NCBI GenBank assembly: GCA_017482195.1
Contig: JAFUNM010000034.1
Span: 1 to 37,130, forward strand
DNA: 37,130 bases
Source of the DNA: Clostridia bacterium
GTDB lineage: Bacteria > Bacillota > Clostridia > Oscillospirales > QAKW01
Direction of reading: 5' to 3'
Below the pieces are notes generated by a model, which made no database searches, was not told the origin of the DNA, and was given only the letters and a program-made list of their open reading frames with translations. Within the stretch, counting starts at the first letter, position 1. Every line of letters starts with the position of its first letter. Both the position numbers and the translations under genes were made by a program. Shown here one piece after another: positions 1-8,631 of the stretch.

Positions 1-533
1 ACATGGGTCTCCACCGCTACCAAACCGCAGACTAAAAGCAATACCGCGGCCGGCAGAGCGATGCCTACCTTTACATCCTTCATACGCTTATAATTGGCCG
101 CCATGTAAGAAGCAAAAATCAGAATTAAGGCAAATTTTGCGATCTCACTGGGCTGAAACTGAAAACCAAAATTCAACCAACGGCGGGCACCGTTGACCTC
201 CACACCGATTCCGGGGATCAATACCAAAATCAGCAGGATCACCGACACCGCCAACAACGGCAGAGCAAATCGGCGCAGAGTATGATAATCAATCACATGA
301 GGAAAAACCAGCATTACTGCCACTCCGCCCACAGCAAAGATCAGCTGGCGCTTGATATAGTGGTAGCTGTCGCCGTATTTATGCAGGGCACTGACATAGC
401 TGGCCGATGCCAACATGATCAGGCCGAAGGTCAAAAGACACAGCACCAAAATCAAAAAGACCAGATCGATGCTGCCTGCATCGCCCTTTTTGACAAACCA
501 TGTTCTTTTTTTCTTCGGATTTTGATTTGCCAA
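1..533 (-). CDS. ftsW: FtsW/SpoVE-type SEDS peptidoglycan polymerase (3' end cut off by window)
   Basis: Partial; about 177 N-terminal residues are present and the C-terminus lies beyond position 1. SEDS proteins polymerise lipid II into glycan strands with a partner class B PBP at the division septum or, for SpoVE, the spore cortex. The translation shows a basic cytoplasmic N-terminus (NPKKKRTWFVKK), several hydrophobic segments, and the family signature NGARRWLNFG followed by FQPSEIAKFALI. The chosen start is TTG at 533, seven bases after GGAGG; a GTG four codons upstream (545) overlaps that ribosome binding site and is less likely. It lies 22 bp downstream of mraY as the last visible gene of the dcw operon. 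FtsW, SpoVE and RodA cannot be told apart from this fragment; dcw context favours FtsW/SpoVE. Confidence 0.9.
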   Translation of the reverse strand, partial: MANQNPKKKRTWFVKKGDAGSIDLVFLILVLCLLTFGLIMLASASYVSALHKYGDSYHYIKRQLIFAVGGVAVMLVFPHVIDYHTLRRFALPLLAVSVILLILVLIPGIGVEVNGARRWLNFGFQFQPSEIAKFALILIFASYMAANYKRMKDVKVGIALPAAVLLLVCGLVAVETH

Positions 534-555
534 AAGGCTCACCTCCAGTTAGAAA

Positions 556-1569
556 TTAAACATTAAAATAGCGGTAATAGAACATTCCCCAAAGAGCCAA
601 GAGACACCCGAGGGCGCTGATAGCAGTAAAGACCGATACGATCTTGACCTCCGACCAGCCGCACATCTCAAAATGGTGGTGGATGGGGCTCATCTTAAAG
701 AGCCGTTTGCCGTGGGTCAGCTTATAGTAGCCCACCTGCAGCACCACTGAAACACCCTCGATCAGATACATAATACCGCCGATGAGGATGAAATAAGGCA
801 TATCATAGGCCATGGCAAGGGCAACCACCGCCGCTCCCAAAAAGAGGGAGCCGGTATCACCCATAAAGACCTTGGCAGGATGAAAATTATAGATCAAAAA
901 GGCCAAAAGACTGCCCACCAGAGCTGCTGCAAAAACGGTCATTCCGGTATTATTGTTCCCTTTGGAAAAGAAAAATCCAACCACGATGAAAGAAATCACA
1001 TAAGGTAGGGAAACACCGGTAACCAATCCGTCCAGTCCGTCGGTCAAATTCACTGAATTGACGAAAAAGAACAGGAAGGGGATCATGACCAAAAAGTAAA
1101 AATAATACAGATGGATGCGGATATTAAGATAAGGGATAAAAATCGCATCGGAGATCATGTTGGTGGTATAAAGACCGCCCAAGAACAAGGCGATCAGAAG
1201 CATCAGGGGTAGGGTCTTTTGCATGACCGACAGACCCTTATTCCGCTTTTTCACCACCTTAATATAGTCGTCTAAAAAGCCGACCGCACCGCAAAGGGTC
1301 ACAAAGCCCACGCACATCAGCAAACGATAATCCCCTTTGATCACTTCGCTGATGCTTAAAATCAAGGTTACCAGCAATGTGGGAATAATAAAGATCAGAC
1401 CACCGATCGTGGGGGTACCCTCTTTGGTCTCCTTGTGCCAGGAGGGACCGATCTCCAAGATGCTCTGGGAGCACTTGAGCTTACGCAGCCAAGGCAGGAT
1501 CCAGGGTGCCAATAATAATGCCAGTAAAAAGCTTGCTGCAAGAGCGGTCAGTATCAGCCAGTAGTTCAT
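556..1569 (-). CDS. mraY: Phospho-N-acetylmuramoyl-pentapeptide transferase
   Basis: MraY transfers phospho-MurNAc-pentapeptide from UDP to undecaprenyl phosphate in the cytoplasmic membrane, making lipid I. At 337 residues it has normal length and about ten hydrophobic segments. Visible motifs are PTIGGLIF near residue 53, the DDYIKV aspartates (D100, D101), NLTDGLDGL (174-182) with catalytic-site Asp residues, HPAKVFMGDTGS around D238, and the PIHHHFE histidines (297-299). The ATG overlaps the end of murF by four bases (ATGA), indicating translational coupling. No murD separates it from ftsW, which is unusual compared with many dcw clusters. The assignment is secure. Confidence 0.97.
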   Translation of the reverse strand: MNYWLILTALAASFLLALLLAPWILPWLRKLKCSQSILEIGPSWHKETKEGTPTIGGLIFIIPTLLVTLILSISEVIKGDYRLLMCVGFVTLCGAVGFLDDYIKVVKKRNKGLSVMQKTLPLMLLIALFLGGLYTTNMISDAIFIPYLNIRIHLYYFYFLVMIPFLFFFVNSVNLTDGLDGLVTGVSLPYVISFIVVGFFFSKGNNNTGMTVFAAALVGSLLAFLIYNFHPAKVFMGDTGSLFLGAAVVALAMAYDMPYFILIGGIMYLIEGVSVVLQVGYYKLTHGKRLFKMSPIHHHFEMCGWSEVKIVSVFTAISALGCLLALWGMFYYRYFNV

Positions 1570-2903
1570 TTTTTCATCCTTTCTTTTAATCCGTCGGCAA
1601 AGGCGCGGAAGCCCATGGAATTGGAAGCTTTGAAGAGTACCGTATCGCCGATCTTGATCACCTGCTCTAAAAGAGCGGGAAGTTCTTCCCTATTAGCAGT
1701 GTAATATTTCTCCGTTTCGGATGGCAGAGCCTCATAAAGCGACTTTGCGGCAGAGCCTACGGCAATCACTGCATCCAGTCCCAGTTCTCCGCAGATGGCT
1801 CCTACCTGACGGTGACCTTCTTCCTCATAAGTACCCAGCTCCAACATGTCGCCGAGAACGGCCACCCTGCGGCCGGGCTTGGCGGCCAGCACCTTCAGAG
1901 CGGCGCGCATGGAATCGGGAGAGGCGTTATAACTATCGTCGATAACTGTAACTCCGCCCACCGTTTCGGTAAACTGACGGGTACCGTCACCGGAAAACTG
2001 CTCCAGTCCTTCCCTCAACAGTTGAGGCTTTACCCCTAAAAGATGGCCCACACCGAAAGCGGCAAGTGCGTTCATAATCTGATGCTCTCCCTCTACCTGC
2101 AGGCAGATCTCCAAAGAGCCGCCGGGGTAACAAAGGGTAAAGCGATTATGGTCTATGTTTTCAGCTCGGTAATCATTATGAGAAGACAGACCGAAATAAG
2201 TACAGTCTTTTTCAGGACGGGAGCCATAGAGCAGCGGCTCATCGCCGTTCATCAGGGCTTTTCCCCCCTCCGTGAGAGCCTCCACCAACTCCAATTTGGC
2301 TTTGGTGATGTTTTCGCGGGTTTTCAGCAGCTCCAGATGGGCTACACCGATGTTAGTAATCACCGCAATATCGGGAGTAATGAATTGGGTGAGATACTCG
2401 ATCTGCCCTAAGCCCCGCATGCCCATCTCCACCACTGCGGCTTCATCGGTATCACAGACCGCAAGGGCGGTAAGGGGGACGCCCAGCTCATTATTCATAT
2501 TCCCCTTGGTGCCGGAGACCTGCAAGGCAGGTGAGAGCGCTGAGAGGATAAAATTCTTGGTGGTAGTCTTGCCCACGCTGCCGGTAACACCGATTACTTT
2601 GGCAGGGCAGGTTTCAAGATGCGCTTTTGCCAGAAGGCCCAGTGCCACCTGAATATCGTCCACCTGAAAATAAGGATTTCTCAGGCCGTCCGGTTTGGAT
2701 TTCGTACCTAAAAAAACCATATTGTCATAGGCTTCATCCAGTTGAGAAATAAAGGAATGACCGTCTGCCCGCTCGCCGACAATGGCGGCAAAAAGACACC
2801 CATTCCCGGCCTGACGGGAATCGGTAACCGTTTTTACCAGCGAAAAATCGGCGCCGGCATAGACTTTATTCAATGCTTTGGCAACGGTTTGTACAGTCAG
2901 CAT
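1566..2903 (-). CDS. murF: UDP-MurNAc-tripeptide--D-Ala-D-Ala ligase
   Basis: MurF adds D-alanyl-D-alanine to UDP-MurNAc-tripeptide in the cytoplasm, finishing the pentapeptide precursor. At 445 residues it is typical. The N-terminal substrate domain contains VTDSRQAGNGCLFAAIVGE, followed by the ATP-binding P-loop VTGSVGKTTTKN (about 106-117), the central-domain stretch NELGVPLTAL, and the C-terminal ligase-domain segment VIDDSYNASPDSMRAAL. It overlaps murE by seven bases and mraY by four, so it sits inside the translationally coupled mur block. The Mur ligase type is set by position and by the DDSYNASPDS motif typical of MurF. Confidence 0.97.
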   Translation of the reverse strand: MLTVQTVAKALNKVYAGADFSLVKTVTDSRQAGNGCLFAAIVGERADGHSFISQLDEAYDNMVFLGTKSKPDGLRNPYFQVDDIQVALGLLAKAHLETCPAKVIGVTGSVGKTTTKNFILSALSPALQVSGTKGNMNNELGVPLTALAVCDTDEAAVVEMGMRGLGQIEYLTQFITPDIAVITNIGVAHLELLKTRENITKAKLELVEALTEGGKALMNGDEPLLYGSRPEKDCTYFGLSSHNDYRAENIDHNRFTLCYPGGSLEICLQVEGEHQIMNALAAFGVGHLLGVKPQLLREGLEQFSGDGTRQFTETVGGVTVIDDSYNASPDSMRAALKVLAAKPGRRVAVLGDMLELGTYEEEGHRQVGAICGELGLDAVIAVGSAAKSLYEALPSETEKYYTANREELPALLEQVIKIGDTVLFKASNSMGFRAFADGLKERMKK

Positions 2904-4324
2904 TGCTCCAAAAATTCCTTTACAATTTCTTTTTCATCAAAATGGATCTTGGTGGTGCCCAAGATCTGATAATCCTCATGACCCTTTCCGGCTAAGAGAA
3001 TCAGATCATCAGGCTGAGCGTTTTTAATAGCGTAACCGATGGCTTCTTTACGGTTTTCGACCACAACATAAGGCATTTCGGTACCTTCCAGACCTACCAG
3101 AATATCCCGAATGATAGCCGCGGGCTCTTCTGTACGGGGGTTATCAGAGGTCACAATGGCGAAATCGCTGTATTTAGCCACCACAGCTGCCATCTTAGGA
3201 CGCTTAGTCTTATCCCGATCCCCGCCGCAGCCAAACAGAGTGACGATACGACCTTTGGCATAGGAACGGATCGTCGTAAGGATATTTTCCAAGGCATCAG
3301 GGGTATGGGCATAGTCCAGCATTACAGAAAACGGAAGATTTTCAGTAATCACTTCTGCTCTTCCTGCTACCTTTGGAATATTATTGAGCCCCTTTATAAC
3401 CGTCTCAAAGGAATAACCTGCGCTCAGCAAGACACCGGCGGCACAAAGGGTATTATGAACAGTAAACAGACCGGGAGTAGACACCTTAACAGGTGCGTTC
3501 TTCCCTTCATAAGTGAGGGTATAGGACACGCCGGTGACATCCACTGTAATATCGCTTGCGGTAAGATCTGCCTGCTCCTTGGCAGAATAGGTCATTCCGC
3601 CGTATACAGCCGCAAATTCCTTGCCGGTCTCGTCATCCAAATTAAAAACTGCCGTTTCCGCCATCTCAAAAAGGCGCGCCTTCGCAGCCTTATAGTTTTC
3701 CATGGTCTTATGGTAATCCAAATGATCCTGAGTCAGGTTGGTAAAGCCGGCGGTTGCAAAGGGAAGGCTATCAGCCCGCCGTTGGTGCATCGCCTGGGAG
3801 GAAACCTCCATCACCACCGTTTGAACTCCGGCATCTGCCATTTTACGCAGTAATTCAAAAAGCTGATACGGTTCGGGGGTGGTGAAGGCCGCGGGAAAGG
3901 TTTCGTCACCGATCTGATTGCAAACGGTACCGATGAGGCCGGCTTTGACTCCGAGGCCGTCTAAAATGCTTTTGACGAATTGAGTTGTCGAAGTCTTTCC
4001 GTTAGTGCCGGTGATCCCTAAAAATTTCATTTTATTTTCCGGATGGCCGAAGAAATTAGCGCAGATTTGCTGAAAGGCCATACGGGTATCTTTCACCAGG
4101 ACATGGGGCTGATTTGCTTCCGTCTGCCGCTCAGCTAAAATCACGGCGGCACCCTTAGCAGCCGCGGCGACGGTATAGTGATGTCCGTCTGCCGTCTCGC
4201 CCGGGATCGCGGCAAAGAGAAATCCTTCCTCTACCCTGCGGGAATCAAAGGCAATGCCGCTGATCTCCCGATCAGACCAATCATTTTCAGTTTGGACACC
4301 GGCTAAAAGTTTGGATAAAAGCAT
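2897..4324 (-). CDS. murE: UDP-MurNAc-L-Ala-D-Glu--meso-diaminopimelate ligase
   Basis: MurE adds the third amino acid of the peptidoglycan stem peptide. The 475-residue protein shows the N-terminal UDP-MurNAc domain (FDSRRVEEGFLFAAIPG), the P-loop GITGTNGKTST (about 103-113, K110), the Mur ligase histidine/aspartate region (DYAHTPDALEN near 337-347) and the C-terminal motif DNPR at 394-397. In characterised MurE proteins the DNPR motif marks meso-diaminopimelate rather than lysine as substrate, so a Dap-type wall is inferred. It lies 15 bp after the PBP gene and its last codons overlap murF. Confidence 0.96.
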   Translation of the reverse strand: MLLSKLLAGVQTENDWSDREISGIAFDSRRVEEGFLFAAIPGETADGHHYTVAAAAKGAAVILAERQTEANQPHVLVKDTRMAFQQICANFFGHPENKMKFLGITGTNGKTSTTQFVKSILDGLGVKAGLIGTVCNQIGDETFPAAFTTPEPYQLFELLRKMADAGVQTVVMEVSSQAMHQRRADSLPFATAGFTNLTQDHLDYHKTMENYKAAKARLFEMAETAVFNLDDETGKEFAAVYGGMTYSAKEQADLTASDITVDVTGVSYTLTYEGKNAPVKVSTPGLFTVHNTLCAAGVLLSAGYSFETVIKGLNNIPKVAGRAEVITENLPFSVMLDYAHTPDALENILTTIRSYAKGRIVTLFGCGGDRDKTKRPKMAAVVAKYSDFAIVTSDNPRTEEPAAIIRDILVGLEGTEMPYVVVENRKEAIGYAIKNAQPDDLILLAGKGHEDYQILGTTKIHFDEKEIVKEFLEQC

Positions 4325-4339
4325 TTCTTTTTCCCTTTA

Positions 4340-6568
4340 TTACATAATGGATACACCCTCAGAAGAGTTTGTTCTGATGGTGATCACAGTACCTTCCGCT
4401 ACGGTTTCTCCCGCCGCAGGAGACTGAGAGATGACCAGGGCGGTGGATTCGGTGTTTTCATTACCCACGATCCGTACATTGAGGCCCGATTGAGTGATCC
4501 GGTTGGAGGCCCCTGCCACCGAGTAGTCCACCAAATTGGGAACCACGATATTTTTGGAGGGCGATGCATCACCGGTATAGAGGATCATGGTGCCGCTCTG
4601 AGGCATAGTAGTACCGGCGGCAGGACTTTGAGCGGTAACGGTGTCACCGTTGCCCTTGATCTTATATTTGATTTCTTTATCGATCAGATTGGCTTCAACA
4701 TCTGCCAAAGGCTGATCCACATAGGAGGTGATGGCCACATCCAAGGTTTCCAGTTCCTCTTCGGTATACTGCGGCTGTACGCCTAAATAAGGCAGAATAT
4801 CGCTTAAGATATCACCCGCTACAGGAGCAGCAATGATACCGCCGTAGATTTCACCGTTACTGGGGCTATCCAGCAGAACCAAAACGGCATATTCGGGATC
4901 GTCTGCGGGGGCAAAGCCAATGAAGGAAGAGATATAGTTCTTCACACCGGTGGCATTATATTCATCGATCTTTTCGGAAGTGCCGGTCTTACCCGCCACC
5001 CGATAGCCTTTTACATAGGCATTCTTACCGGAACCGACGGATACCACTTCCTCCAAGAGATCGCAGACCAAATCGCTGGTCTCTTCGGAAATAACCTGAC
5101 GCTTGGATTGAGTCTCAAAGCTCTTGACCACCTTTTGAGTACCGTCCTCCTGAGTCTCGGTGATCTCTTTCACCACATGAGGCGTCACCAGCGTACCGCC
5201 ATTGGATGCAGCCGCCACAGCGGTGATCATCTGCAGGGGAGTGATCTTAAAGTTTTGTCCAAAGGAGGCGGTGGCAAGCTCCACCTCCTGGAAGGTAGAA
5301 AACCAGATGCCGCTGGCTTCACCGGTCAAATCAATGCCGGTTTTTTCAGTCAGACCGAAATTCTGGAAATATTGATAGAAGGTATCGGCACCCACGGAGG
5401 CACCGATGGTAATAAAGGCAGGGTTACAGGAATTCTGAATCGCCTGAGCCAGGGTCTGATGGCCATGGCCGCCGGATTTCCAGCAGCGGATGGTACGGTC
5501 TGCCACCCGGATATAGCCGGGACAGGAATAGGTATTCGCAGTCGAGATCAAGCCTTCCTCCAAGGCCATGGAAAGGGTAACGATCTTGAAGGTAGAACCG
5601 GGCATATAAGTATCCACCGTACACTTATTCCGCCAGATCTTATTGCGGTAGGAGGTGGTAGCGGTCTCCAGTTCTTCACCCTCCAAGCCTTCCAAGGCGG
5701 CAAGGGTCATTGCATCGGTGATCTCATAGTATTGGTTAGGATCGTAGTTTGGAAAGGAAGCCATGCCCAGGATTTCACCGGTTTTAACATTCATCACGAT
5801 GCCGGCAGCACCCTCTAAACATTGCTGCTCTACTCTGGCCTCCTGCAGATGCTTTTCCAGATAATACTGCACCGTCTCATCAATGGTCAGCACTACATTT
5901 TTGCCGTCCTCTGCGGCCACATAAGTCTCATATTCATAGGGCAGCTCGGTTCCTACCGCATTTTTTGCGGTGATCATTTTGCCGCTGGTGCCCTGCAGAT
6001 ATTCATTATAGATGGATTCGATACCGTCAAGGCCCACATTATCCGTACCGGTAAATCCCAAGATATGGCAGGCCAGGCTGTTATAGGGGTAATACCGCTT
6101 CGTATCCTCCACCAAATGGATACCCTTTAAATCGTTTTCGTCAATAAAGGCTCGCACCTGATCCGCCACATCCGATTCAATGCGGCGCTTGACCAACTCA
6201 TAATAATTGCTTTTTTGGGTCTTTTCATAGACCGTTTCTTCGTCTACACCCAAAATCTCGGAAAGGCCCCTTGCGATCAGACGGCAGTTTGCCTCGTCCT
6301 TATCCACGGAATTCGGTGCAATATACACCGTTTCCACCTGTGCGGAAACCGCCATTTCCTGATAATTGCGGCTATAGATGGTGCCTCGCTTTGCGGCAAG
6401 GGTGGTATCCATGGTCTGCTGACTGATGGCCTTGGTTTGATAATAGGTATAGTTCACGATCTGATAGTTCACCAAAACACCTGCCAACCAGATCAGCAAT
6501 GCCACTGCAAAAACAGCCAGCATCACAGTACTTCTTGTTACCATCGATTTACTCGGTCCCTTGCCCAT
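4340..6568 (-). CDS. Class B penicillin-binding protein (FtsI/SpoVD type) with two PASTA domains
   Basis: Bifunctional in fold but transpeptidase only: it cross-links septal (or spore cortex) peptidoglycan outside the membrane, as partner of the SEDS protein at the operon end. The 742-residue protein has one N-terminal membrane anchor (about 14-36), a dimerisation/pedestal domain starting at AAKRGTIYSRN, and transpeptidase motifs STFK (S325-K328, nucleophile S325), SCN (380-382) and KTGT (527-530). Two C-terminal PASTA repeats follow (about 616-668 and 672-735). An AAAGGAG site precedes the ATG. B. subtilis has two PBPs here (pbpB and spoVD); only this one is present, so it may serve division, sporulation or both. 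The PASTA tail resembles SpoVD/PBP2x; I leave the symbol open. Confidence 0.93.
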   Translation of the reverse strand: MGKGPSKSMVTRSTVMLAVFAVALLIWLAGVLVNYQIVNYTYYQTKAISQQTMDTTLAAKRGTIYSRNYQEMAVSAQVETVYIAPNSVDKDEANCRLIARGLSEILGVDEETVYEKTQKSNYYELVKRRIESDVADQVRAFIDENDLKGIHLVEDTKRYYPYNSLACHILGFTGTDNVGLDGIESIYNEYLQGTSGKMITAKNAVGTELPYEYETYVAAEDGKNVVLTIDETVQYYLEKHLQEARVEQQCLEGAAGIVMNVKTGEILGMASFPNYDPNQYYEITDAMTLAALEGLEGEELETATTSYRNKIWRNKCTVDTYMPGSTFKIVTLSMALEEGLISTANTYSCPGYIRVADRTIRCWKSGGHGHQTLAQAIQNSCNPAFITIGASVGADTFYQYFQNFGLTEKTGIDLTGEASGIWFSTFQEVELATASFGQNFKITPLQMITAVAAASNGGTLVTPHVVKEITETQEDGTQKVVKSFETQSKRQVISEETSDLVCDLLEEVVSVGSGKNAYVKGYRVAGKTGTSEKIDEYNATGVKNYISSFIGFAPADDPEYAVLVLLDSPSNGEIYGGIIAAPVAGDILSDILPYLGVQPQYTEEELETLDVAITSYVDQPLADVEANLIDKEIKYKIKGNGDTVTAQSPAAGTTMPQSGTMILYTGDASPSKNIVVPNLVDYSVAGASNRITQSGLNVRIVGNENTESTALVISQSPAAGETVAEGTVITIRTNSSEGVSIM

Positions 6569-6683
6569 TTTTTGCTCCTTTCCGACAGATTTCTTCCAAA
6601 TTTACATCATTTTTCCATGCCTTATAAAACGCAAATAGAGAGCAAGAATTGCATTCCCACTCTCTTATTTACATATCATCCTA

Positions 6684-7070
6684 TTAGCTCAGATATTCCA
6701 CAAGAATGTTGAACTCTTGAACAACGCCGTCCCACCAGCTGTCATTCTTAGGCTCATCCTTAATGATCTCCACCGTATCATCCGTCAACAGATTGATGGT
6801 CTGGATCTGGTAATTTTCAATTTTGCTCATTCCCAGCTCTTCGGTGGCGATCCGCTCGATCTCATCCATGGAATTCTTGCGGTCAATAGAGACCTGAAGC
6901 GCTCCCGCTTCACCCTCCAGACTGCTCAGTTCCTTTTTAGCTGCCAACAGGTCGCTTGATACCTCATTGAGAGCGATATGGCTATACAGCAAATAGCCAC
7001 CCATCATCAAAAACAAGACGATGCACAAAACGGCAGAAAACCGAATGCCGGGCATATGAAATTTTCTCAT
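6684..7070 (-). CDS. ftsL: FtsL-like septum formation protein
   Basis: A 128-residue bitopic protein with a short basic cytoplasmic start, one transmembrane helix (about residues 12-30) and an extracellular coiled-coil stretch (about 35-70, heptad-like leucines in DLLAAKKELSSLEGEAGAL). This is the layout of FtsL/DivIC proteins, which form a trimer with DivIB/FtsQ that activates the septal SEDS-PBP pair. Sequence conservation in the family is very low, so the call rests on topology and on its canonical position between rsmH and the PBP gene. The ribosome binding site is weak (GTAGGTAG). A 115-bp gap to the PBP gene contains only an imperfect inverted repeat (about 6631-6670) that I cannot interpret. 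Confidence 0.85.
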   Translation of the reverse strand: MRKFHMPGIRFSAVLCIVLFLMMGGYLLYSHIALNEVSSDLLAAKKELSSLEGEAGALQVSIDRKNSMDEIERIATEELGMSKIENYQIQTINLLTDDTVEIIKDEPKNDSWWDGVVQEFNILVEYLS

Positions 7071-7092
7071 TGGGGGCTACCTACACTTTCTG

Positions 7093-8028
7093 TTAATTTT
7101 TTTCACAAATCCTTAGCTTTGCCGGCTTGGAGCGGTTATTTTCTGCCAGCTCCTCGGCCGAGGCGGTAATGGGTTTATGGGTGATCTGCTTAACGACAGG
7201 CTTTCTGCCGCAAACACAGATGGGTAAATTTTTATCACAAATACATCCGGAGGCAAGATCCGCAAATACCGTTTTTACAATGCGATCCTCCAAAGAATGA
7301 AAGGTCATCACGGCGATCCTTCCGCCGGGCCTCAAGACCGAAACGGCGTCGCGGATGGATTTTTCCAAGATCCTCAGTTCTCCGTTGACCTCGATCCGGA
7401 TAGCCTGAAAGGTGCGCTTGGCGGGATGTTTATTCCCATAACGTTCCTTGGGTGGAAATACTTTTTCAATGATCTCAACCAGTTGCCCGGTGGTCTCAAC
7501 GGGTGCCTCTTCCCGCTTACGGCAGATCGCCGTTGCAATTTTAGAGCTTTGACGCTCTTCTCCGTAGCGATAAAAAATTTCGGTCAGTTGCTCTTTGGAA
7601 TAGGTGTTGACTACCTGATATGCGTCCAACGGGTTTTCTCGATCCATCCGCATATCCAAGGGAGCATCAAACCGATAAGAAAAGCCGCGGCTTTCCTCGT
7701 CCAATTGAAAACTGGAAACACCCAGGTCGAATAAGATTCCGTCGATGGCGGGAATCTCCAGTTCCTCCAACACCGATTTTAAAGCGGAAAAGTTGGATTT
7801 TACGGCCCGGAAGCGCTCGCCGAAGGAAGCAAGGCGCTCGCCGGCCGCCCGCAGGGCATCCCGATCCTGGTCGATTCCGATCAGGAGACCCGAAGTCAAA
7901 TGCTTTGCAATAAGGCTACTGTGACCGCCGCCGCCTAAGGTAGCATCCACATAAATGCCGTTGGGCTTGATATTCAAGCCGCGGATGCACTCCTCAGCCA
8001 TTACACTGTAATGAGAGAACGCTTTCAT
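7093..8028 (-). CDS. rsmH: 16S rRNA (cytosine-1402 N4) methyltransferase
   Basis: RsmH (MraW) methylates the N4 of C1402 in the decoding centre of 16S rRNA using S-adenosylmethionine. The 311-residue protein starts with HYSVMAEECIRGL, has the SAM-binding loop DATLGGGGHS (28-37), GILFDLGVSSFQLD, the RFDAPLDMRMD signature, KRTFQAIRIEVN and TFHSLEDRIVK, all typical of the family. Its ATG overlaps the mraZ stop codon by one base (TGATG) and has no strong ribosome binding site of its own, so translation is probably coupled to mraZ. Standard second gene of dcw clusters. Confidence 0.97.
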   Translation of the reverse strand: MKAFSHYSVMAEECIRGLNIKPNGIYVDATLGGGGHSSLIAKHLTSGLLIGIDQDRDALRAAGERLASFGERFRAVKSNFSALKSVLEELEIPAIDGILFDLGVSSFQLDEESRGFSYRFDAPLDMRMDRENPLDAYQVVNTYSKEQLTEIFYRYGEERQSSKIATAICRKREEAPVETTGQLVEIIEKVFPPKERYGNKHPAKRTFQAIRIEVNGELRILEKSIRDAVSVLRPGGRIAVMTFHSLEDRIVKTVFADLASGCICDKNLPICVCGRKPVVKQITHKPITASAEELAENNRSKPAKLRICEKN

Positions 8029-8453
8029 CAGAAGTCTACTTCATCCATGGTGGCCATAATACCGGCCGTATCCATCTTCTGCATCATGGCGTTGAACCGA
8101 TCGGGATTCCAGATCTCAATGCGGTTGCCGTTACCGATGATCATCACATTGCCTTCAATAGAGGCCAACCGACGCAGAGGAATAGGAATCTGCACTCTTC
8201 CCTGCTTGTCAGCGGTGACATCGGTTTTATAAGTATTGAAGAAATGGCTGATCGTCAGGCCCTTGGACATGGGCAGCTGGGAGATCTTGCTTTGCAGAAC
8301 CAACCATTCTTCCGGAGTCAGTATATACACGCATCCATCCAAGCCCTGGGTCAATACCAGATCGCTGCCGGTCTGCTCTTTCAGCTTCTTCGGCAGAATA
8401 ACTCTGCCCTTCTCATCAACGAATAATTCATAATAGCCGGTAAAGTATGCCAT
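8028..8453 (-). CDS. mraZ: Transcriptional regulator MraZ
   Basis: MraZ is the DNA-binding autorepressor of dcw operons, built of two SpoVT/AbrB-like half domains. Both are visible: DEKGRVILPKKL near the N-terminus and DKQGRVQIPIPLR in the second half. The chosen ATG at 8453 gives 141 residues (family about 143) starting MAYFTGYYE, seven bases after GGAGG; a longer version from 8486 would start upstream of this ribosome binding site and inside an operator repeat, so it is rejected. It is first in the dcw operon and has four operator-like repeats directly upstream. Confidence 0.96.
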   Translation of the reverse strand: MAYFTGYYELFVDEKGRVILPKKLKEQTGSDLVLTQGLDGCVYILTPEEWLVLQSKISQLPMSKGLTISHFFNTYKTDVTADKQGRVQIPIPLRRLASIEGNVMIIGNGNRIEIWNPDRFNAMMQKMDTAGIMATMDEVDF

Positions 8454-8482
8454 GTATACACCTCCTCTCTGGGTAATTTCTT

Positions 8483-8521
8483 CCACTTAGATACCATTTG
8501 GCACCCACTTGGATGCCACTT
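8483..8521 (-). promoter_or_regulatory. MraZ operator: four AAGTGG-type direct repeats, 11-bp period
   Basis: On the minus strand the sequence holds AAGTGG, AAATGG, AAGTGG, AAGTGG. Their TGG triplets (CCA on the plus strand) start at 8483, 8494, 8505 and 8516, exactly 11 bp apart, between the -10 box and the mraZ ribosome binding site. Known MraZ proteins bind arrays of short TGG(G)-containing direct repeats at about one per helical turn upstream of mraZ. Autorepression is inferred. Confidence 0.85.
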
Positions 8522-8529
8522 CATTTAAA

Positions 8530-8557
8530 ATTATAGCAAAAAATACGAAAAAATCAA
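8530..8557 (-). promoter_or_regulatory. Sigma-A promoter of the dcw operon
   Basis: Reading the minus strand: -35 TTGATT (8557-8552), 16-bp spacer, -10 TATAAT (8535-8530) preceded by TGC, an extended -10. Transcription would start near 8523, so the MraZ repeats lie at or just after the start site. No other convincing promoter was seen down to ftsW. Confidence 0.8.
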
Positions 8558-8580
8558 TAGTATTTTTAAAAAAAGTATAA

Positions 8581-8614
8581 AAAAATCCTACCGATTTTCA
8601 TCGGTAGGATTTTT
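8581..8614 (-). terminator. Rho-independent terminator of the GtrII-like gene
   Basis: Perfect 13-bp stem (8583-8595 with 8600-8612; extended by two A-T pairs), loop of four, followed on the minus strand by a run of T. It ends the gene at 8632 and insulates the dcw promoter. Confidence 0.9.
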
Positions 8615-8631
8615 GTAGAGTTTATGCGGTT

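Noticed and set aside
6631..6670. Imperfect hairpin between ftsL and the PBP gene
   Set aside because: Bulged stem with a 17-base loop and no T-run; too weak to call a terminator or attenuator.
8454..8486. Longer mraZ starting at 8486
   Set aside because: It would begin upstream of the AGGAGG site and inside the first MraZ repeat; the start at 8453 gives the family's usual N-terminus and length.
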